Shown in pieces: positions 1 to 8,194 of a stretch of DNA of 64,000 nt. The stretch's first letter is position 1. Each line of letters opens with the position of its first letter. The position numbers and the translations under genes are program-made. The notes beneath the pieces are model-generated. The model had not been told where the DNA came from and made no database searches. It saw nothing but the letters and a program-made list of their open reading frames with translations. The stretch comes from Roseiflexus sp034432635 (GTDB taxonomy: Bacteria > Chloroflexota > Chloroflexia > Chloroflexales > Roseiflexaceae): NCBI GenBank assembly GCA_034432635.1, contig DAOUBK010000064.1, positions 1-64,000 of the forward strand, written 5' to 3'.

Positions 1-66
1 TACGCCGCGTTTCTGCCTTTCGCTTGTGCCTTGATCGCTTTTCGTGCATCCGGGTTATTCGGATAG
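1..66 (+). CDS. Possible C-terminal end of a membrane protein (truncated by window edge)
   Basis: An open frame enters from the window edge and ends at TAG at 64-66. Its 21 residues are hydrophobic and end FRASGLFG, as expected for a last membrane helix. It would lie just upstream of the ABC ATPase on the same strand, so a transporter component is possible, but 21 residues are too few to name a family. The bases from 67 to 238 hold no other gene that I can support. Confidence 0.3.
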   Translation, partial: YAAFLPFACALIAFRASGLFG

Positions 67-238
67 GCTCTTAGACGCTGGTTTCAGTAAGAAGCGGTAT
101 GCGGTCAGGCTGGACGTTCTCATAATCGAGAGAACATAGTTGCGTTGTGCTGGCATACGTGTTTCCTGACACGACATGATACATACTCAGTATGCCAGGT
201 GGGATAACCAGATTATAACCAGAAGAGAAACACAGGCG

Positions 239-928
239 ATGAAACCGATCATTGAAGTTCACGATGTCGTCAAAATCTATCGCATGGGAGATGTAGAGGT
301 GCATGCGCTGCGTGGCGTGTCACTCGCCATCGACGAAGGCGAGATGGCCGCCATCATGGGTCCGTCCGGCAGCGGCAAAAGCACCCTTATGAATATGCTG
401 GGGTGTCTCGATCAGCCGACGAGCGGAACCTACCTGCTCGACGGTGTCGATGTAGGCAGCCTGAACGATGACCAACTGGCAGCGATCCGCAACCAGAAGA
501 TCGGGTTTGTCTTCCAGCAGTATATGCTGCTGCCGCGCACCACCGCTTTGCGCAACGTCGAACTGCCACTCCTCTACAGCCCCAGCAACGGGCTTGATCG
601 TACCGCGCGCGCACGCGCAGCGCTCGAAGCGGTCGGCATGGGTGACCGCATGCACCACAAGCCAAATGAACTCTCCGGTGGGCAGCAGCAGCGGGTCGCT
701 ATTGCACGGGCGCTGGTCAACAATCCACGCATTATTCTGGCGGACGAGCCGACCGGTGCGCTGGATACGAAAACTGGTGAGGAGATCATGGGCATTTTCG
801 AGCGGTTGAACCGCGAGCGTGGCATCACCGTGATCCTGGTGACTCACGAGCATGATGTTGCCCGTCACGCCGAACGGATCATTCATATGCGTGACGGACA
901 GATTGCCGACGTTACAGCACGCGTGTGA
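239..928 (+). CDS. ABC transporter ATP-binding protein, LolD/MacB type
   Basis: This 229-residue ATPase would power a membrane permease encoded elsewhere. Walker A (GPSGSGKST) lies near residue 40, the signature LSGGQQQR near 140 and Walker B with ILADEPTGALD near 165, followed by the H-loop in VTHEHD. Length and the short C-terminus fit the LolD/MacB/YknY family, which serves lipoprotein release, macrolide/peptide efflux and related mechanotransmission systems. An in-frame start at 176 exists, but the ATG at 239 begins the conserved ATPase fold directly. No permease follows; the 3' end overlaps the convergent M16 peptidase gene by 17 bases. The substrate cannot be inferred. Confidence 0.93.
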   Translation: MKPIIEVHDVVKIYRMGDVEVHALRGVSLAIDEGEMAAIMGPSGSGKSTLMNMLGCLDQPTSGTYLLDGVDVGSLNDDQLAAIRNQKIGFVFQQYMLLPRTTALRNVELPLLYSPSNGLDRTARARAALEAVGMGDRMHHKPNELSGGQQQRVAIARALVNNPRIILADEPTGALDTKTGEEIMGIFERLNRERGITVILVTHEHDVARHAERIIHMRDGQIADVTARV

Positions 929-3818
929 TTCCGGCAAACAGTGCGCGCTCCTGGTTGGCAGCGGTTATGGCATCTTCATTTCCCATAACGACAAGCGCAG
1001 CATTTTCGCGCAAGGTGTCGAGAACATCGGCAAACGCGCGGAAGTCGGCCAGGGTCGTGCCCAACACCTCATCGCGCACCTGCTGGCGATAGGCATCATC
1101 GTCGCCGACGATATGGTGCGCCATAGCGGTAAAACCGCACGCGTCGGGGAGCTGGTACGCATCGAGTTCAGCGATGACACCGATGATGGCGCGAGTCAAC
1201 TCTTTCTCACTCAATTCGAGGCGGCGCAAAAAGTCGGCGGAACGGTCGTAGACCTCGAGAGTGCGCAGCAGGTTGGGGTCGCGGTACGACATGTAACTGA
1301 ACATGCCGGAGCGTGGGTTGAACGAACAGAAGCCACCATATGCTCCACCCTGCTCACGGATCTGTTCCCATAGCCAGGTGGTCATCAGATAGCGCGTCAC
1401 CACCAGCGCCGAGCCGTGCAGCCGGTACCCCAGACGATACAGGCTGGCGCCTTTAGCGACGTAGTTAACATTTGCGGGAATGAGCAACCCTTCTGCTGGT
1501 GCACCAGGCTGCGGGTTCCACGTCGCCAGCGCAGGTCTGCCAGCGGGCAGCCGGGCGAGGAACGCTTCGAGATGGGCACGGAAACGCTCCCAACCGGCGG
1601 CGTCCACCGTCACGTTGACCAGCAGAGCGCTCTGATCGACCAGCAGAGTGCGCATGCGCTCCAGGGCAGCGTAGACCGTATCCCACTCCTCATCAATAGC
1701 CTGCTCGACACGGCGCAGGAACAGCAGGTAACTGACCCCGCCGATCTGCTCCACTGCCCAGTCGGCTTCGTTGAACTGTGCACGCAGACGCATATTGACA
1801 ACCGTATGACCAGCCGGGATCAGGCTGGCTTCGCGCGACGCGCGTTCTTCGCGCACAATCTGGCGAATGCGATCGCGGTTGTCGAGACGGGCGGAGTGAA
1901 CAACATCATGCAGGATGTTGAGCAGCGCCCCGCTTTTCTCCACAATTGCCTTGCCGCGCAGGAAGAGCCAGGCGACGCCGTCGCTCTGCCCACGCATTGC
2001 GGAAGTGAACGTTTGCGGAAAGATGCCGCCGGTATCACGCCCGATCCGCTGCGTCAACTGGATGATGTCGTCGTGCTGTGTACCGGTTTCGAGCAGCGCC
2101 CGCGCGAAAATAGTGACATACGGGAGCAACTCCTGCGGCAATGTGTGCAGGTTCATTCCCACATCGATATACACGATGCCGTTAGTAAAAAGATCGTGCA
2201 GCAACACACGGGTTGCACCAATGCGCATCTCTTCGGTAGGCGTTGTTTTGATCTTCCGGTCGAGATCGGCAATCGTCAGGCTAGGGATCAACGCAAGCGC
2301 CTCCGGCGGATCGGGTGTCTCCTGAATCTGTTTGAGACGCGCAGCGGTTGCGGCGATCTGTTCGATCTGCGCATCATCGAGGGTGGCGCGGATCGCCGCC
2401 AGGCGTTCGCGCTCGGCGGCATTCTGGTGGTTGGTCAGGTCGAGATCGGGCACGAGCACGACCGTTGTGCAATGCGGATTGCGCAGGAGTCGCTCTTCGA
2501 TCAGGCGCTCGAAGAAGCGTTCGCCGTTGTGCAGCCGTTGCTTGACCGCGCGCAGCGGCGATTCGAACATCAACGGCGCCAGCGGATCTTCACCGTAGAG
2601 CCAGGTGTCGAGCGCGCGGATCAGCATCGCCAGACCACGCGGATACGAACCGGTATTGTTCTCGCGCAACTGAAACTCGACCGTGTTGACTGCCGCTTCG
2701 ACCGTTTGCGGATCAATCCCGTCGTGCACTAGGCGTTCGAGCGTGTCGATAATCACATGCTCGACGGCGTGCACGTGATCACCTTTGACCCCTTTCAGAC
2801 CCACGGTAAAGAACGTCTGCCGCAGACGGGCAAACCCCGAACCGGTGAGGTTCTCTCCCAGCCCGGAGTTGATCAGGGCTTTGCGCAGCGGGGAAGCCGG
2901 GGTACCGACCAGAGCATGCTCCAGGATATCGAGCGCCAGTGCTTCCTCGATATCGGGCGGATCGGGCAGGAGCCAGTTGACCGTCACCATATGTTTGTCG
3001 GCGCTGTTCGGACCGGCGGGATATGGGACCTCAAGGCGTTGCGGTTCGCGGAACGGCGGTTGCAGTGGAATTGTCACCTCAACAGAAAGGCGATCGAACG
3101 GCGCAAGTACACGCTCCAACAGGCGCAGACGCTCTTCCGGATCATCATCGCCGTAGAAGAAGATCAGAGCGTTGGACGGATGGTAGTAGCGCTCGTGAAA
3201 CGCCTTGAACTGTTCATAGGTCAGGTTGGGAATAACCGCCGGATCACCACCAGAGTCGACGCTGTAGACATGACCGGGGAACAGCGAACGCTGGACTGCA
3301 ACATAGAGCACCCGGTCGGGTGAAGCATTGGCACCCTTCATCTCATTGAAGACCACACCGCGGTATCCCAGCGATCCATCCTCGTTCAGTTCATAGCGCC
3401 ACCCTTCCTGCTGCAACACCTCCGGCGTGATGCGCGGATGAAAGACAGCATCGAGATAGACATCGATCAGATTGTAGAAATCTTTCGTATTTGTGGAGGC
3501 AACCGGATAGACAGTTTTATCCGAAAAGGTTATGGCATTGAGAAAGGTTTTGAGCGATCCTTTGAGCAACTCGACAAACGGTTTCTTCAGCGGGTATTTC
3601 TTGGAGCCACACAGCACGCTGTGTTCGAGAATATGCGCCACGCCGGTCGAGTCGGGCGGCGGGGTGCGGAAGGTAATACCAAAGACCTTGTTTTCATCAT
3701 CGTTGATCAGCGAGAGGAGTTCGGCGCCGGTAGCAACATGGCGATACAGACGCGCCAGGGTGTTCAACTCAGGGATCTGCTGCTCACGGAGCAGTTCGAA
3801 GCCGTGCGTGATATTCAT
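912..3818 (-). CDS. M16C family metallopeptidase (presequence protease/PreP-like)
   Basis: This 968-residue protein matches the long single-chain M16C peptidases (PreP, Cym1, falcilysin), which enclose and degrade unfolded peptides. The inverted zinc motif HILEH is at residues 62-66, followed by the conserved stretch CGSKKYPLKKPF and, further on, NEMKGA, where the third zinc ligand region lies. The C-terminal half has the expected inactive M16 repeat. The ATG at 3818 is preceded by GAGG at normal spacing. No signal peptide is visible, so it is probably cytoplasmic. It appears monocistronic and converges on the ABC ATPase gene. Family assignment is firm; substrates are unknown. Confidence 0.93.
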   Translation of the reverse strand: MNITHGFELLREQQIPELNTLARLYRHVATGAELLSLINDDENKVFGITFRTPPPDSTGVAHILEHSVLCGSKKYPLKKPFVELLKGSLKTFLNAITFSDKTVYPVASTNTKDFYNLIDVYLDAVFHPRITPEVLQQEGWRYELNEDGSLGYRGVVFNEMKGANASPDRVLYVAVQRSLFPGHVYSVDSGGDPAVIPNLTYEQFKAFHERYYHPSNALIFFYGDDDPEERLRLLERVLAPFDRLSVEVTIPLQPPFREPQRLEVPYPAGPNSADKHMVTVNWLLPDPPDIEEALALDILEHALVGTPASPLRKALINSGLGENLTGSGFARLRQTFFTVGLKGVKGDHVHAVEHVIIDTLERLVHDGIDPQTVEAAVNTVEFQLRENNTGSYPRGLAMLIRALDTWLYGEDPLAPLMFESPLRAVKQRLHNGERFFERLIEERLLRNPHCTTVVLVPDLDLTNHQNAAERERLAAIRATLDDAQIEQIAATAARLKQIQETPDPPEALALIPSLTIADLDRKIKTTPTEEMRIGATRVLLHDLFTNGIVYIDVGMNLHTLPQELLPYVTIFARALLETGTQHDDIIQLTQRIGRDTGGIFPQTFTSAMRGQSDGVAWLFLRGKAIVEKSGALLNILHDVVHSARLDNRDRIRQIVREERASREASLIPAGHTVVNMRLRAQFNEADWAVEQIGGVSYLLFLRRVEQAIDEEWDTVYAALERMRTLLVDQSALLVNVTVDAAGWERFRAHLEAFLARLPAGRPALATWNPQPGAPAEGLLIPANVNYVAKGASLYRLGYRLHGSALVVTRYLMTTWLWEQIREQGGAYGGFCSFNPRSGMFSYMSYRDPNLLRTLEVYDRSADFLRRLELSEKELTRAIIGVIAELDAYQLPDACGFTAMAHHIVGDDDAYRQQVRDEVLGTTLADFRAFADVLDTLRENAALVVMGNEDAITAANQERALFAGITRVL

Positions 3819-3925
3819 TGCTGCCTCGATTCATGAACTATATTCAAGATTCTTAAAAATTGTACCAGATTTGGGTCAACCGCGAAGGAACCGTCGGTCG
3901 GCTCATTGCCTTTGTCGAATTGAGG

Positions 3926-3970
3926 AACGTTCGATGAACCGAGAACCACGAACCAGGAACTGAGAACCGT
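3926..3970. repeat. Dispersed GAACC/GAGAACC repeat, copy 1
   Basis: A short run of near-identical heptamers of the type GAACCGAGAACCACG and AGGAACTGAGAACC lies upstream of the M16 peptidase gene. The same word family recurs at 33129-33173 (opposite orientation) and 51505-51543. It has no coding potential and marks a gene-poor island. Confidence 0.55.
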
Positions 3971-4303
3971 ACTCTCTTCCCGACTGGGTGCGGCGGAGAT
4001 GATGAACCTTGACTCGCCGGCAGAACCTCTCCGCCGAGATGCTGGGTATGCAGAGGATTCCATCAATCGTTCGCGCGTCTGCTGCGCCTTTGTGGTGAAA
4101 TGACCTGTTTTTGCAGGAGACCCAGGCATTAAATCCAATCTAGAGCGTGTTATGAACGTTTCTTCTCGATGGATGCGGCATCGGCTGATCACGGTTACGC
4201 TGCACCACGCATCCCAGACACACGAGCGCCTGTCCCCAGCATCCTTCGTGGCGCGCTTTACTGCCGCGAATCGCGGCGCCAATTGACACCAGGGGAACGG
4301 TTC

Positions 4304-4907
4304 AGGGGCAGACAGAACATATGGGACAACGTACCTTTTGCCGTAGCGAGACACCCTGGCGCAGGTCTCTCGTCTCCCCTCTCTTGCTTGCGCAGGAGAA
4401 GGGGTGGGGGTGCGGGCTGGCGAGGCGGCGGGTTCAAACCCTGCCGCACGCCGTGGAAGCCCCTGCGGTGCCGGACGTGCTGCTGCTGGATAGCCCCGGC
4501 AGGGGAGCGCCGATCGACGGGTTGTGCGGCGCCGCGGGGGATGTCGTGCCCGCCTGTGGGTCAGGCGTCCCGCCAGCGCACCATCTGCCACGGCCAGCAC
4601 CTGACGGCGGCGGCGGGGATGGCTGCACGCGGGCTGGCAGCCCGCGCCACGGGCGTTCCGCACCCCAGGAACGGTCGCGCTGGCGTGCTGACCATGCCGC
4701 AGGACGCTGCGGCGCGCATGACCGCCTGGTGTGTGTGACGAACGATGCGTCGTGTCCATCACGCTGTGCGATGAGGTGTTATACCGGCTGCTGGGTGACG
4801 TGTGGGTCATGCGCGCCGCAGCGCGGGAGAGGGGTCCGGGGGTGAGGGTATTCAGGGTAACTTCGGGTCCTATCTTCCGCACACGCTCATATGTTCTGTC
4901 CGCCCCT
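4304..4907. mobile_element. MITE-like element with terminal inverted repeats, copy A (expanded)
   Basis: The left end at 4304-4327 (AGGGGCAGACAGAACATATG...) is matched in inverted orientation by the right end at 4884-4907, with 19 of the first 20 bases identical. No transposase is encoded. A 170-bp relative with the same ends and internal words (TTTTGCCG, CCCTGGCGC, a CTCCCCTCTC hairpin, GGGGGTGAGGG) is at 40347-40516. Copy A is longer because about 430 bp of GC-rich sequence sits at the central hairpin, flanked by two versions of the GGAGAAGGGG/GGGAGAGGGG arm. Long open frames here look like composition artefacts. I saw no clear target-site duplication. Confidence 0.6.
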
Positions 4908-5000
4908 AAGAAGGAAACGGGGGGAAGCAATGCAGGTGTCGCCCCTGGTGATGCACGCCAGGCTAATCCCCTTCGCTCGTGACCGGCAGCGCGCGGAAGC

Positions 5001-5272
5001 CTGGCATCCACGCGCCAGCAGAGGCGACGTGCTCAGTCATCGATGTCGCAATTGCAAGCGCCTGGCATCCACGCACCAGCGGAAGCGACGTTACCGCGTT
5101 AATCACTGCGTCGATAATCTCCCTGGCATCCACGCGCCAGCGGAGGCGACCAGCGCCGACGCACGAACTTGTGACGCTCAACTCTGGCATCCACGCACCA
5201 GCGGAGGCGACGTTACCGCGTTAATCACTGCGTCGATAATCTCCCTGGCATCCACGCGCCAGCGGAGGCGAC
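5001..5272 (-). CRISPR. Short CRISPR array, 5 repeats/4 spacers, 28+33 bp (I-E-like)
   Basis: Five 28-bp repeats start at 5001, 5062, 5123, 5184 and 5245, each beginning CTGGCATCCACG and ending GAGGCGAC or AAGCGAC. All four spacers are exactly 33 bp, giving a 61-bp period. On the minus strand the repeat starts GTCGCCTCCGC and continues GCGTGGATG, resembling the type I-E layout (GTCGCCCCCGC..GCGGGGATG). Variation is limited: G/A inside CACG[C/A], one GGAAGC variant in repeat 2, and CAGCAG in repeat 1. Repeat 1 would then be the degenerate trailer end. Spacers 2 and 4 are identical. No cas gene is present in the window. Confidence 0.78.
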
Positions 5273-5749
5273 ACTGGTGAGGGCGCGATGGCTGGTGATG
5301 TCATCCATACTTCCATTTGCCTACGACCCGTGTATTTCCTGTGTGCTCATAAGTGGAAAGGTGAAACGGGCAGGATGGTTCGGTCAGGATCCAAACGTAC
5401 ATCGCAGCCTCTGGCTCACACAGGCGGGCTTTTGCGCAGTAGAGCCGGAGGCTCTTCAGCCCATGGTCAGAACGTTCGGCACAGCGGATGAGCCGCCGGG
5501 CTATGGGGCGAATTCACCAGGCCGTAGACCTCGTGCGTTCCCCTGCACAGCGCGTTACACAGGTTCGGAGCAACCGGGCAACGGCGAGATCGGCGCACCG
5601 TCAGACGTCAATCACGGCCACTATCAGTCGTCGGTAGTCGAGATGGTCAGGCGCTCGATCCGAATGACGCAACACGCCCCGGCAGGATCATCAGGGTCGG
5701 TGCAGCGTTGTTCTACGCCCGGAGATCATATCCAGGCAATGCCCATGGA
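5273..5749. other. Gene-poor stretch after the CRISPR array
   Basis: A 174-codon frame on the plus strand covers this stretch but shows no recognisable motif, no convincing ribosome site and irregular composition, so I do not call it. If the array is read on the minus strand, its leader should lie at its high-coordinate side, within about the first 150 bp here. That stretch is only slightly AT-richer than its surroundings. Confidence 0.4.
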
Positions 5750-5950
5750 TTACTCATGTGCAGCACGCGCTTGTTCCGGTGGGCAGCGGTCATCGGCATA
5801 GGAACAGAACACACAGCAATCGCCCGGTCTGGGGTGCAACAGCGTACCACACCGCGGGCATGGATACACAACAACGCACGCATCGTCAGGCATCAGCGCG
5901 TTGCTGTCGTCATGACAGACCGGACAATGGAGCATAGTTTCATGTTTCAT
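5750..5950 (-). CDS. Small Cys-rich zinc-ribbon protein with GDCCVFCSY motif
   Basis: The 66-residue product has an N-terminal CPVC pair, a second pair CPRC and the C-terminal signature GDCCVFCSYADDRCPP. This signature belongs to a widespread family of very small bacterial proteins of unknown function, often seen in accessory regions with metal or mercury resistance genes. Eight or more cysteines suggest metal binding. The ATG at 5950 follows a strong GAGGTGA. It starts 9 bp after the end of the broken PH-like gene on the same strand, so the two were probably co-transcribed. The function is not known. Confidence 0.75.
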   Translation of the reverse strand: MKHETMLHCPVCHDDSNALMPDDACVVVYPCPRCGTLLHPRPGDCCVFCSYADDRCPPEQARAAHE

Positions 5951-5958
5951 ATATCACC

Positions 5959-6354
5959 TCATGATCCATACCCTGTGGTTGGCATCGGCAACCTGGGTGC
6001 GAGAATCTGCCCAATGAGAAAACGGTAGATCCAATCGGCTTCGTCCGGACTGCGAAATTCGAAGGCGAACCGACCAAAAGCGGTCAGAATGATAATCTCG
6101 CCGCTCTGAAAGATCACCCCTTCGTCTGCCACTGCGACTCCGAGGATATTCTAGTATGGCAGAGAGACTGTCGTCTGCTTCTTCGCAATGAACCCTTGAT
6201 TCATAGAAGATGATCCGAAGATCGGTTATCCCAACGAATCCAGTTCCAATACCTTTGCAGTCGTAGACGGCGTACAACGTTTCTCCGGGAAGAAGATACG
6301 CCCCAACTCGACGATACTGCATTTCATTATCATAGACAGGCCACCCTGACGACA
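5959..6354 (-). pseudogene. PH-domain-like protein, broken by a frameshift and a stop codon
   Basis: From the ATG at 6354, preceded by GGAGG, the frame reads MSSGWPVYDNEMQ and continues YLLPGETLYAVYDCKGIGTG, FVGITDLRIIFYES, typical of bacterial PH-like proteins known in Chloroflexota. Just after IIFYES (near 6200) the homology passes to another frame, which continues GFIAKKQTTVSLPY, meets an in-frame TAG near 6152, then resumes NILGVAVADEGVIFQSGE and FEFRSPDEADWIYRF before a stop at 5959-5961. One missing base and one nonsense codon therefore separate two recognisable halves. The rest of the protein is well preserved, so the decay is recent. Confidence 0.78.
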
Positions 6355-6661
6355 TATAACCTCCCACGCGTACCTGTTGCAGCAATTGCGTTTCGCTCGA
6401 ACCTGGTTCGTCGTGCACGATAGCGCAGGTGCAGTGCAGGTTAGCCGCTACCTGCGATTTTTCAGATCGCCTGGCGCCTCCGAAAAGCGCGTCGCTGTCA
6501 GGCGGTCGTTCTACGGCCACCCTATACTTTACTTGCATGCAGCAAGGCAGAGCATGAATGTTTGCTTTCGCTTCTGCACTGCGTGACAGGCAACGTCTCA
6601 CGGTAGATACTGCGAGCAAAGGTTTCGCCTCTCAATAGTACGCCTGTGAGCAATCAACCGG

Positions 6662-6690
6662 TTGACCTCAGGCTCTTCCGGGATTATAAT
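6662..6690 (+). promoter_or_regulatory. Sigma70-type promoter of the response regulator gene
   Basis: TTGACC at 6662-6667 and TATAAT at 6685-6690 are separated by 17 bp. Transcription would begin near 6697, about 28 nt before the ATG at 6725, which lacks a clear Shine-Dalgarno sequence. Confidence 0.7.
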
Positions 6691-6724
6691 GCGCTGCATA
6701 GCAGGCAATCCCCATACATGCCCG

Positions 6725-7087
6725 ATGCGTATTCTGATCGTCGATGACAACCGCGATATTCTCGACCTTGTGCAGCGTGTTCTGCTGGCGGAAGGGCACG
6801 AGGTCATTGTTGCCCGCAACGGCGTGGAAGCACTTCAGCGCGAAGCGGAGCAGACGCCGGATTTGATTGTACTCGACATCAATCTGCCCTTCCTGGATGG
6901 ATGGGAAGTCTGCCGGCAGATCAAAGCGCGGCGTTCCGTTCCGGTCATTATCCTTTCGGTGCGCGCTGAAGCCGTCGATCTGGAGCGTAGTCGCGCCGCT
7001 GGCGCCGACGATCATATCCTCAAACCGTTCGACCTTGATGATCTGGTAAACCGGATAGCCCGCCTGACCAGCGCACCTCCGGGATAG
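6725..7087 (+). CDS. Single-domain response regulator (CheY-like receiver)
   Basis: The 120-residue protein is a bare receiver domain. The acidic pair is D7/D8, the phospho-acceptor is D51 in LIVLDINLP, the Ser switch is in ILSVRAE near residue 78 and the conserved Lys is K100 in HILKPFDL. There is no DNA-binding output domain, so it should act by protein contact. A longer frame starts at 6662, but the fold begins exactly at 6725 and the promoter overlaps the longer start. It sits tail-to-tail with rsbT, and a link to that partner-switching module is possible but not shown. No histidine kinase is nearby. Confidence 0.92.
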   Translation: MRILIVDDNRDILDLVQRVLLAEGHEVIVARNGVEALQREAEQTPDLIVLDINLPFLDGWEVCRQIKARRSVPVIILSVRAEAVDLERSRAAGADDHILKPFDLDDLVNRIARLTSAPPG

Positions 7088-7159
7088 AAGCGAATGCGCC
7101 AGAGAGACCGGGCAGTAGTCTCTCCGGCGCTGTCGTATCCCCCGAACCATCAACCCAAT

Positions 7160-7561
7160 TCAGGTGCGCCATTTGCGGCAGTGGATGACCGTCCCCTGCC
7201 CTTCAGCAGATTTGATATCAAATTCATCCATCAGACGCTTGGCGCCGGGCAACCCCATCCCCATGCCACGCGACGTGCTGTAGCCGTCCTGCATGACAAG
7301 ATCGATGTCAGCGATGCCGGGTCCCTGGTCTTCACAAATAATTTCGATGCCTTTGCGTCCGCCGCGTTCGATCTCACGGATCGTCACCGTTCCGGTGCCG
7401 GCGTAGAGGAAGATATTCCGCGCCAGCTCACTGACGGCAGTCGCAATACGCGCCTGATCGATCGCACCAAAACCGAGCGCCTTTGCAGTGTCACGGGCCA
7501 GGGTGCGAGCGATCACGATATCGAGGTCGCTACGGATCGGCGCAACCTTAGCCTGTGCCAT
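7160..7561 (-). CDS. rsbT: RsbT-like serine kinase of the stressosome partner-switch module
   Basis: The 133-residue protein belongs to the GHKL anti-sigma kinase fold. The N-box is SELARNIFLY, the G1 box is CEDQGPGIAD and the G2 region is TSRGMGMGLPGAKRLMDEF. In the known system RsbT phosphorylates RsbS and RsbR in the stressosome and, once released, activates a downstream phosphatase. The gene overlaps the end of rsbS by 14 bases on the same strand, the usual rsbS-rsbT order. No rsbR, rsbU or sigma-B-like gene adjoins; a separate membrane STAS protein is encoded at 18771-19796. Confidence 0.9.
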   Translation of the reverse strand: MAQAKVAPIRSDLDIVIARTLARDTAKALGFGAIDQARIATAVSELARNIFLYAGTGTVTIREIERGGRKGIEIICEDQGPGIADIDLVMQDGYSTSRGMGMGLPGAKRLMDEFDIKSAEGQGTVIHCRKWRT

Positions 7562-7931
7562 CGGCGTCCTCCTCAGCCTGTCGGCGGAGCATCGCCAGAC
7601 CTTTCTCGAGATTGAGGGCAGTCATAACACCGGTCAGCTCCAGTCCCAGTTCTACCAGCGTAATCGCCACCGCCGGCTGAAGCCCGGTAATAACCACCTT
7701 CGTCCCCATCAGGCCGGCCATTGAAGCAATGTCACTGATCAGACGCCCGATAAAACTGTCGACAACATCGACAGCAGTGAGATCGACGATCAAGCCGCGT
7801 GCTTTGGTGTCGTAGATCTTCTGGAGCAGATCATCTTTGAACTGCACGGCGGAGGCGTCATGCAACGCCACCTGAATGGAAGCGATGAGCACATCGCCGA
7901 TCTTAAGAATGGGTATCCTGAGGCTTTCCAA
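7548..7931 (-). CDS. rsbS: RsbS-like STAS-domain antagonist
   Basis: This small STAS protein (127 residues from the TTG at 7931) carries the phosphorylatable serine in VVDSF. With the TTG start that serine is residue 59, the same position as in Bacillus subtilis RsbS. This supports the TTG, which also follows AGGAGG at good spacing, over the GTG at 7946. It would bind and restrain RsbT, encoded immediately downstream with a 14-bp overlap. The 260-bp region upstream is divergent from the Nudix gene and contains several TATAAT-like words, but I could not fix one promoter. Confidence 0.88.
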   Translation of the reverse strand: MESLRIPILKIGDVLIASIQVALHDASAVQFKDDLLQKIYDTKARGLIVDLTAVDVVDSFIGRLISDIASMAGLMGTKVVITGLQPAVAITLVELGLELTGVMTALNLEKGLAMLRRQAEEDADGTG

Positions 7932-8194
7932 CGAGACCTCCTGCACCCTCGAGGGAATATCCCTGTAACCAGGAAGTTATCAGGGAAGACGGTTGCCAAC
8001 AGTATGACACACGCTGAACACAATAGACACCAATAACCATTATAACCCCGACTGCACACAATTATAATCCAGGTGCACCGTGCCCGTCTATGTGCTAACA
8101 GTCCTGCTGTGTGAATAGGTAATAATAGGTAATACCTTTCCTTTCACCGTATAGTATACTACCGTCGGAAACCGGTTCATTACCAGAGATTGCT

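Noticed and set aside
4425..4460. GGGTTCAAACCC resembling a tRNA T-arm
   Set aside because: No acceptor stem, anticodon arm or D arm could be built around it.
4940..4972. Possible sixth CRISPR repeat upstream (CTGGTGATGCACGCCAGG)
   Set aside because: It lies at about the right distance, but the phase is off by several bases and only scattered bases match, so I left it out of the array.
3815..5011. 398-codon open frame on the minus strand
   Set aside because: It runs through the repeat island and MITE copy A, has abnormal Arg/Pro/Ala-rich composition, and shows no motif or ribosome site. It is a GC artefact.
5277..5801. 174-codon frame on the plus strand after the CRISPR array
   Set aside because: No motif, poor composition and overlap with the better-supported Cys-rich gene on the other strand.
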